The position numbers and the translations under genes were made by a program. From assembly GCA_016206385.1 (NCBI GenBank), contig JACQRS010000262.1:1-8229 (forward strand): 8,229 bases of DNA, read 5' to 3'. Source of the stretch: Candidatus Rokuibacteriota bacterium (GTDB taxonomy: Bacteria; Methylomirabilota; Methylomirabilia; Rokubacteriales; CSP1-6). Every line of letters begins with the position of its first letter. Positions within the stretch are counted from its first letter, which is position 1. The notes beneath the pieces were generated by a model. That model did not search any database. It was not told where the DNA came from and worked only from the letters and a program-made list of their open reading frames with translations. Below, in pieces: positions 6,998 to 8,229 of the stretch.

Positions 6998-7076
6998 ACA
7001 CGTTGGTTACCTGCTTGCCGATAAGACGCAGCTGCGAAACGGACCGATAGCTTCGTCGGCATGTCGGGCCTAACCT
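6998..7076. other. convergent intergenic spacer (RND / toxin)
   Basis: Short gap between the RND stop and the displaced toxin stop codon. It contains a perfect 10-base palindrome CGCAGCTGCG (7027-7036) and a weak GCCGAT/GTCGGC pairing, but no stem followed by a T-run, so no convincing terminator can be called in either direction. Confidence 0.4.
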
Positions 7077-7151
7077 CTACGGGGTCAATCCCAACTGCAC
7101 TTTGATCGCTTGTTCCACTCCCTGCAGATCGGACTTGGACAAACGACTCGA
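7077..7151 (-). pseudogene. displaced C-terminus of the MazF toxin (different frame)
   Basis: In the minus-strand frame beginning at 7151 the bases read SSRLSKSDLQGVEQAIKVQL followed by GLTP and a TAG stop at 7079-7077. This is a textbook MazF/PemK ending (R-L-x-x-L-S-K-x-D-L, then V-E-Q-A-I-K-V-Q-L-G-L). Joining it to RLLN at residue 83 needs one added base near 7150-7154 and would give about 108 residues, the usual family length. Hence the toxin gene carries a single-base deletion relative to its intact form. Confidence 0.8.
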
Positions 7152-7402
7152 AGATTCAGCAAGCGGATCCGGCTCACCGTCGTCAGTTGATCTGCCGTGG
7201 CTTTGCTCTTCTTCCCCTTGACCATGACGTATGCTTCGCTCGGGTAAAGGCGTTCCACGGAGGTGGTCAAAGGCACAACCTGGACGCGGTTCAGGTATTT
7301 GTTCGAGGCATCATTGCTTACGATCACAGCGGGCCTTCGCTTTCGAATCTCGCCGCCTACAGAAGGATCAAAATTGATCCCCCATATCTCACCTCGCTTC
7401 AT
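7085..7402 (-). CDS. MazF/PemK-family mRNA interferase toxin, C-terminus altered by frameshift
   Basis: 105 residues from the ATG at 7402. MazF/PemK toxins (PF02452) are small ribosome-independent endoribonucleases that cut mRNA at short motifs and are held inactive by a partner antitoxin. Visible family features: MKRGEIWGINFDP at the N-terminus, the loop before KRRPAVIVSND (21-31, with the conserved R23-P24), and VVPLTTS (42-48, conserved T46), then ATADQLTTVSRIRLLN (68-83). Up to N83 the match is good; the following 22 residues in this frame do not look like MazF, while a normal MazF ending is present in another frame (see 7077-7151). The ATG lies inside the antitoxin's last codons, overlapping by 14 bases, a classic TA arrangement and the reason for choosing it over the longer frame from 7477. 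Catalytic residues remain, but the C-terminal helix that packs in the dimer is lost, so activity is uncertain. It could be a decayed toxin, or a single-base error in the assembly. Confidence 0.85.
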   Translation of the reverse strand: MKRGEIWGINFDPSVGGEIRKRRPAVIVSNDASNKYLNRVQVVPLTTSVERLYPSEAYVMVKGKKSKATADQLTTVSRIRLLNLRVVCPSPICREWNKRSKCSWD

Positions 7403-7619
7403 CGGCAACGTCTCCGACCGTCGCCTCGGCCCACTCCAACGCTTCCGCTTCCCGGGCTTCCTCTTGGGCCATCTCACGATAGGCTGCTTCCAAGTCCTTG
7501 CCGATCACGTGAGGGCGAACCAGAGACTCCACAAACCGACTGATACGACGCCGCCCCACGACCTTGTGGAGCCCATCATAGACTCTCTTGTCAAGCGTGA
7601 TGGTCAGCTTTTTCTGCAT
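7389..7619 (-). CDS. ribbon-helix-helix antitoxin of the MazEF-type module
   Basis: 76 residues. The N-terminal part KKLTITLDKRVYDGLHKVVG, followed by RISRFVESLV, is a ribbon-helix-helix fold: a beta strand for DNA contact, then two helices, ending about residue 38. The rest is a highly charged helix (EMAQEEAREAEALEWAEA, about 49-66), as expected of an antitoxin tail that wraps its toxin. It would bind and neutralise the toxin at 7402-7085 and repress its own promoter. The ATG at 7619 is preferred over a TTG at 7637 because GAGGG lies four bases upstream (7624-7628) and the RHH strand begins directly after it. It is first in a two-gene operon and overlaps the toxin start by 14 bases. The frame is intact although the toxin is shifted. 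The gene looks less GC-rich than its neighbours, consistent with horizontal acquisition. Confidence 0.87.
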   Translation of the reverse strand: MQKKLTITLDKRVYDGLHKVVGRRRISRFVESLVRPHVIGKDLEAAYREMAQEEAREAEALEWAEATVGDVADEAR

Positions 7620-7623
7620 ATTG

Positions 7624-7628
7624 CCCTC
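7624..7628 (-). promoter_or_regulatory. ribosome binding site of the antitoxin gene
   Basis: Minus-strand GAGGG four bases before the ATG at 7619. It supports that start over the in-frame TTG at 7637, which would place the site inside the coding sequence. Confidence 0.6.
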
Positions 7629-7646
7629 AACGTACAATGCGTGTTT

Positions 7647-7658
7647 CTATACGTATAG
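7647..7658. promoter_or_regulatory. palindromic operator candidate of the toxin-antitoxin operon
   Basis: CTATACGTATAG is a perfect 12-base palindrome located 28-39 bases upstream of the antitoxin ATG, where RHH antitoxins normally bind to repress themselves. A second CGTA block lies at 7631-7634, 21 bases from the one at 7652-7655, about two helical turns, compatible with two dimers on one DNA face. The TATA-like bases may also serve as part of a promoter, in which case operator and -10 overlap. No -35 is convincing. Binding is inferred. Confidence 0.5.
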
Positions 7659-7794
7659 CAACTCAGAGGGGCACAGGAGGCAAGGAACTCAGGGACTACC
7701 TGACGATATGGGCTGACACTGAAGCTGAGCGACGGCCCAAAACACTTCCGCTCCGATTTAATGCAGCCGCCACAACGGAGACAGGCGAGAAAAC
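7659..7794. other. spacer between RmuC stop and toxin-antitoxin promoter region
   Basis: 136 bases with no supported gene. A 63-codon plus-strand frame crosses it but has no ribosome site or recognisable motif and runs into the antisense of rmuC. A weak CTCCG/CGGAG pairing (minus strand, around 7755-7784) lacks a T-run and is not called a terminator. Confidence 0.4.
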
Positions 7795-8229
7795 TCAGGG
7801 GTCGCCCAGCCCGGGCAGGGCAGCCTGACCCGTTCCCTCGATCCCCTCCAGCTTGGCCTCGACGCGGCTCAGCGCGGCCACGGCCTCGTCGTACTTGTTC
7901 CGGGCGTTGGTCAGGTGCTTGCCGATCACGTCAAAGGCGTCCCGGAAGTTGTCCAGGTCCCCGCGGAGCCGGATCAGCCTGGCCTGGATCTCCTGGGCGT
8001 CCCGCTCGATGCGGAGCCCGCGGAGCCCCAGCACGATCACGCGGAGGTAGGCGTAGAAGCTGTTGGGAGAGACCGGGATCACGCGCCGGCTCAGCGCATA
8101 GGTGGCCACCGCCTCCTCCTCAGCGGCCTCGTCTTTCACGATGATCTCGTAGTAGACGTTTTCGGCCGGGATGTACATGAGGGCGAAGTCGAAGGTCCCC
8201 TCGTCCGGCAGGATGTACTTCTTGGCGAC
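7795..8229 (-). CDS. rmuC: RmuC family DNA recombination protein, C-terminal part (5' end beyond right edge)
   Basis: 144 residues of the C-terminal portion, ending at TGA 7797-7795; the frame is open at the right edge, so the start and the N-terminal membrane/coiled-coil part lie outside. RmuC (PF02646) has a PD-(D/E)XK-like nuclease core and limits recombination between short inverted repeats. Seen here: KKYILPDEGTFDFALMYIPA then ENVYYEII, the highly conserved RmuC core motif; RRVIPVSPNSFYAYLRVIVL, the second conserved block; then a helical coiled-coil tail (LRGDLDNFRDAFDVIGKHL, ARNKYDEAVAALSRVEAKL) and a short variable end, as in other RmuC proteins. It is co-directional with, and upstream of, the toxin-antitoxin operon, separated by 175 bases. 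No sign of decay in the visible part. Confidence 0.93.
   Translation of the reverse strand, partial: VAKKYILPDEGTFDFALMYIPAENVYYEIIVKDEAAEEEAVATYALSRRVIPVSPNSFYAYLRVIVLGLRGLRIERDAQEIQARLIRLRGDLDNFRDAFDVIGKHLTNARNKYDEAVAALSRVEAKLEGIEGTGQAALPGLGDP

Noticed and set aside
6998..7076. Rho-independent terminator between the convergent genes
   Set aside because: Only weak pairings and a 10-base palindrome; no GC stem followed by a run of T in either direction.
7637..7828. Plus-strand 63-codon frame across the RmuC-antitoxin spacer
   Set aside because: No ribosome site or motif; it begins within the TA control region and ends antisense to rmuC.
1..8229. CRISPR array, tRNA, rRNA, insertion sequence or prophage remnants
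   Set aside because: No regularly spaced repeats, no cloverleaf-like or rRNA-like stretches, and no transposase or integrase motifs were seen on either strand.

Overview
The window is strongly GC-rich, gene-dense, free-living bacterial DNA with long GC-driven antisense open frames. Gene content (a solitary RND exporter, a sodium:solute symporter, a DUF429 protein, a MazEF-type toxin-antitoxin pair, RmuC) fits a Gram-negative-type soil or sediment lineage such as Rokubacteria, NC10 or a deltaproteobacterium-like group. That placement is a guess; there is no rRNA or other marker here to fix it.

Layout. Positions 1-3618 hold four minus-strand genes in probable operon order: a sodium:solute symporter (3618-1870, TTG start), a 100-residue protein that reads like a divergent GroES/Cpn10 (1843-1541), a DUF429 RNase H-fold protein (1548-757, start overlapping the previous stop by 8 bases) and an M20-family zinc amidohydrolase cut by the left edge (736-1). 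Gaps between them are 26, -8 and 20 bases. An 88-base divergent spacer (3619-3706) separates this block from one large plus-strand gene, an HAE1-type RND efflux permease (3707-6997), with no adaptor or outer-membrane partner beside it. Its last ~50 residues are a non-family tail encoded partly by a GC-rich palindromic, REP-like element.

After a short convergent spacer, positions 7077-7658 hold a minus-strand toxin-antitoxin module: a ribbon-helix-helix antitoxin (7619-7389), overlapped by 14 bases by a MazF/PemK toxin (7402-7085). The toxin's normal C-terminus has been displaced into another frame by an apparent single-base deletion near 7150-7154. A perfect 12-base palindrome (7647-7658) upstream of the antitoxin is the likely autoregulatory operator. 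This block looks less GC-rich than its neighbours by eye, as expected for a mobile module. The right edge (7795-8229) holds the C-terminal part of RmuC on the minus strand.

Working together: the symporter and the M20 hydrolase suggest uptake and hydrolysis of an amino-acid or peptide-like substrate, with the Cpn10-like and DUF429 proteins in between of unknown contribution. The RND pump, TA pair and RmuC appear to be independent units. The most unusual items are the Cpn10-like protein away from any groEL, the frameshifted toxin with a clearly recoverable C-terminus, and the repeat-derived tail on the RND pump. I did not see a convincing wholly new multi-gene system.
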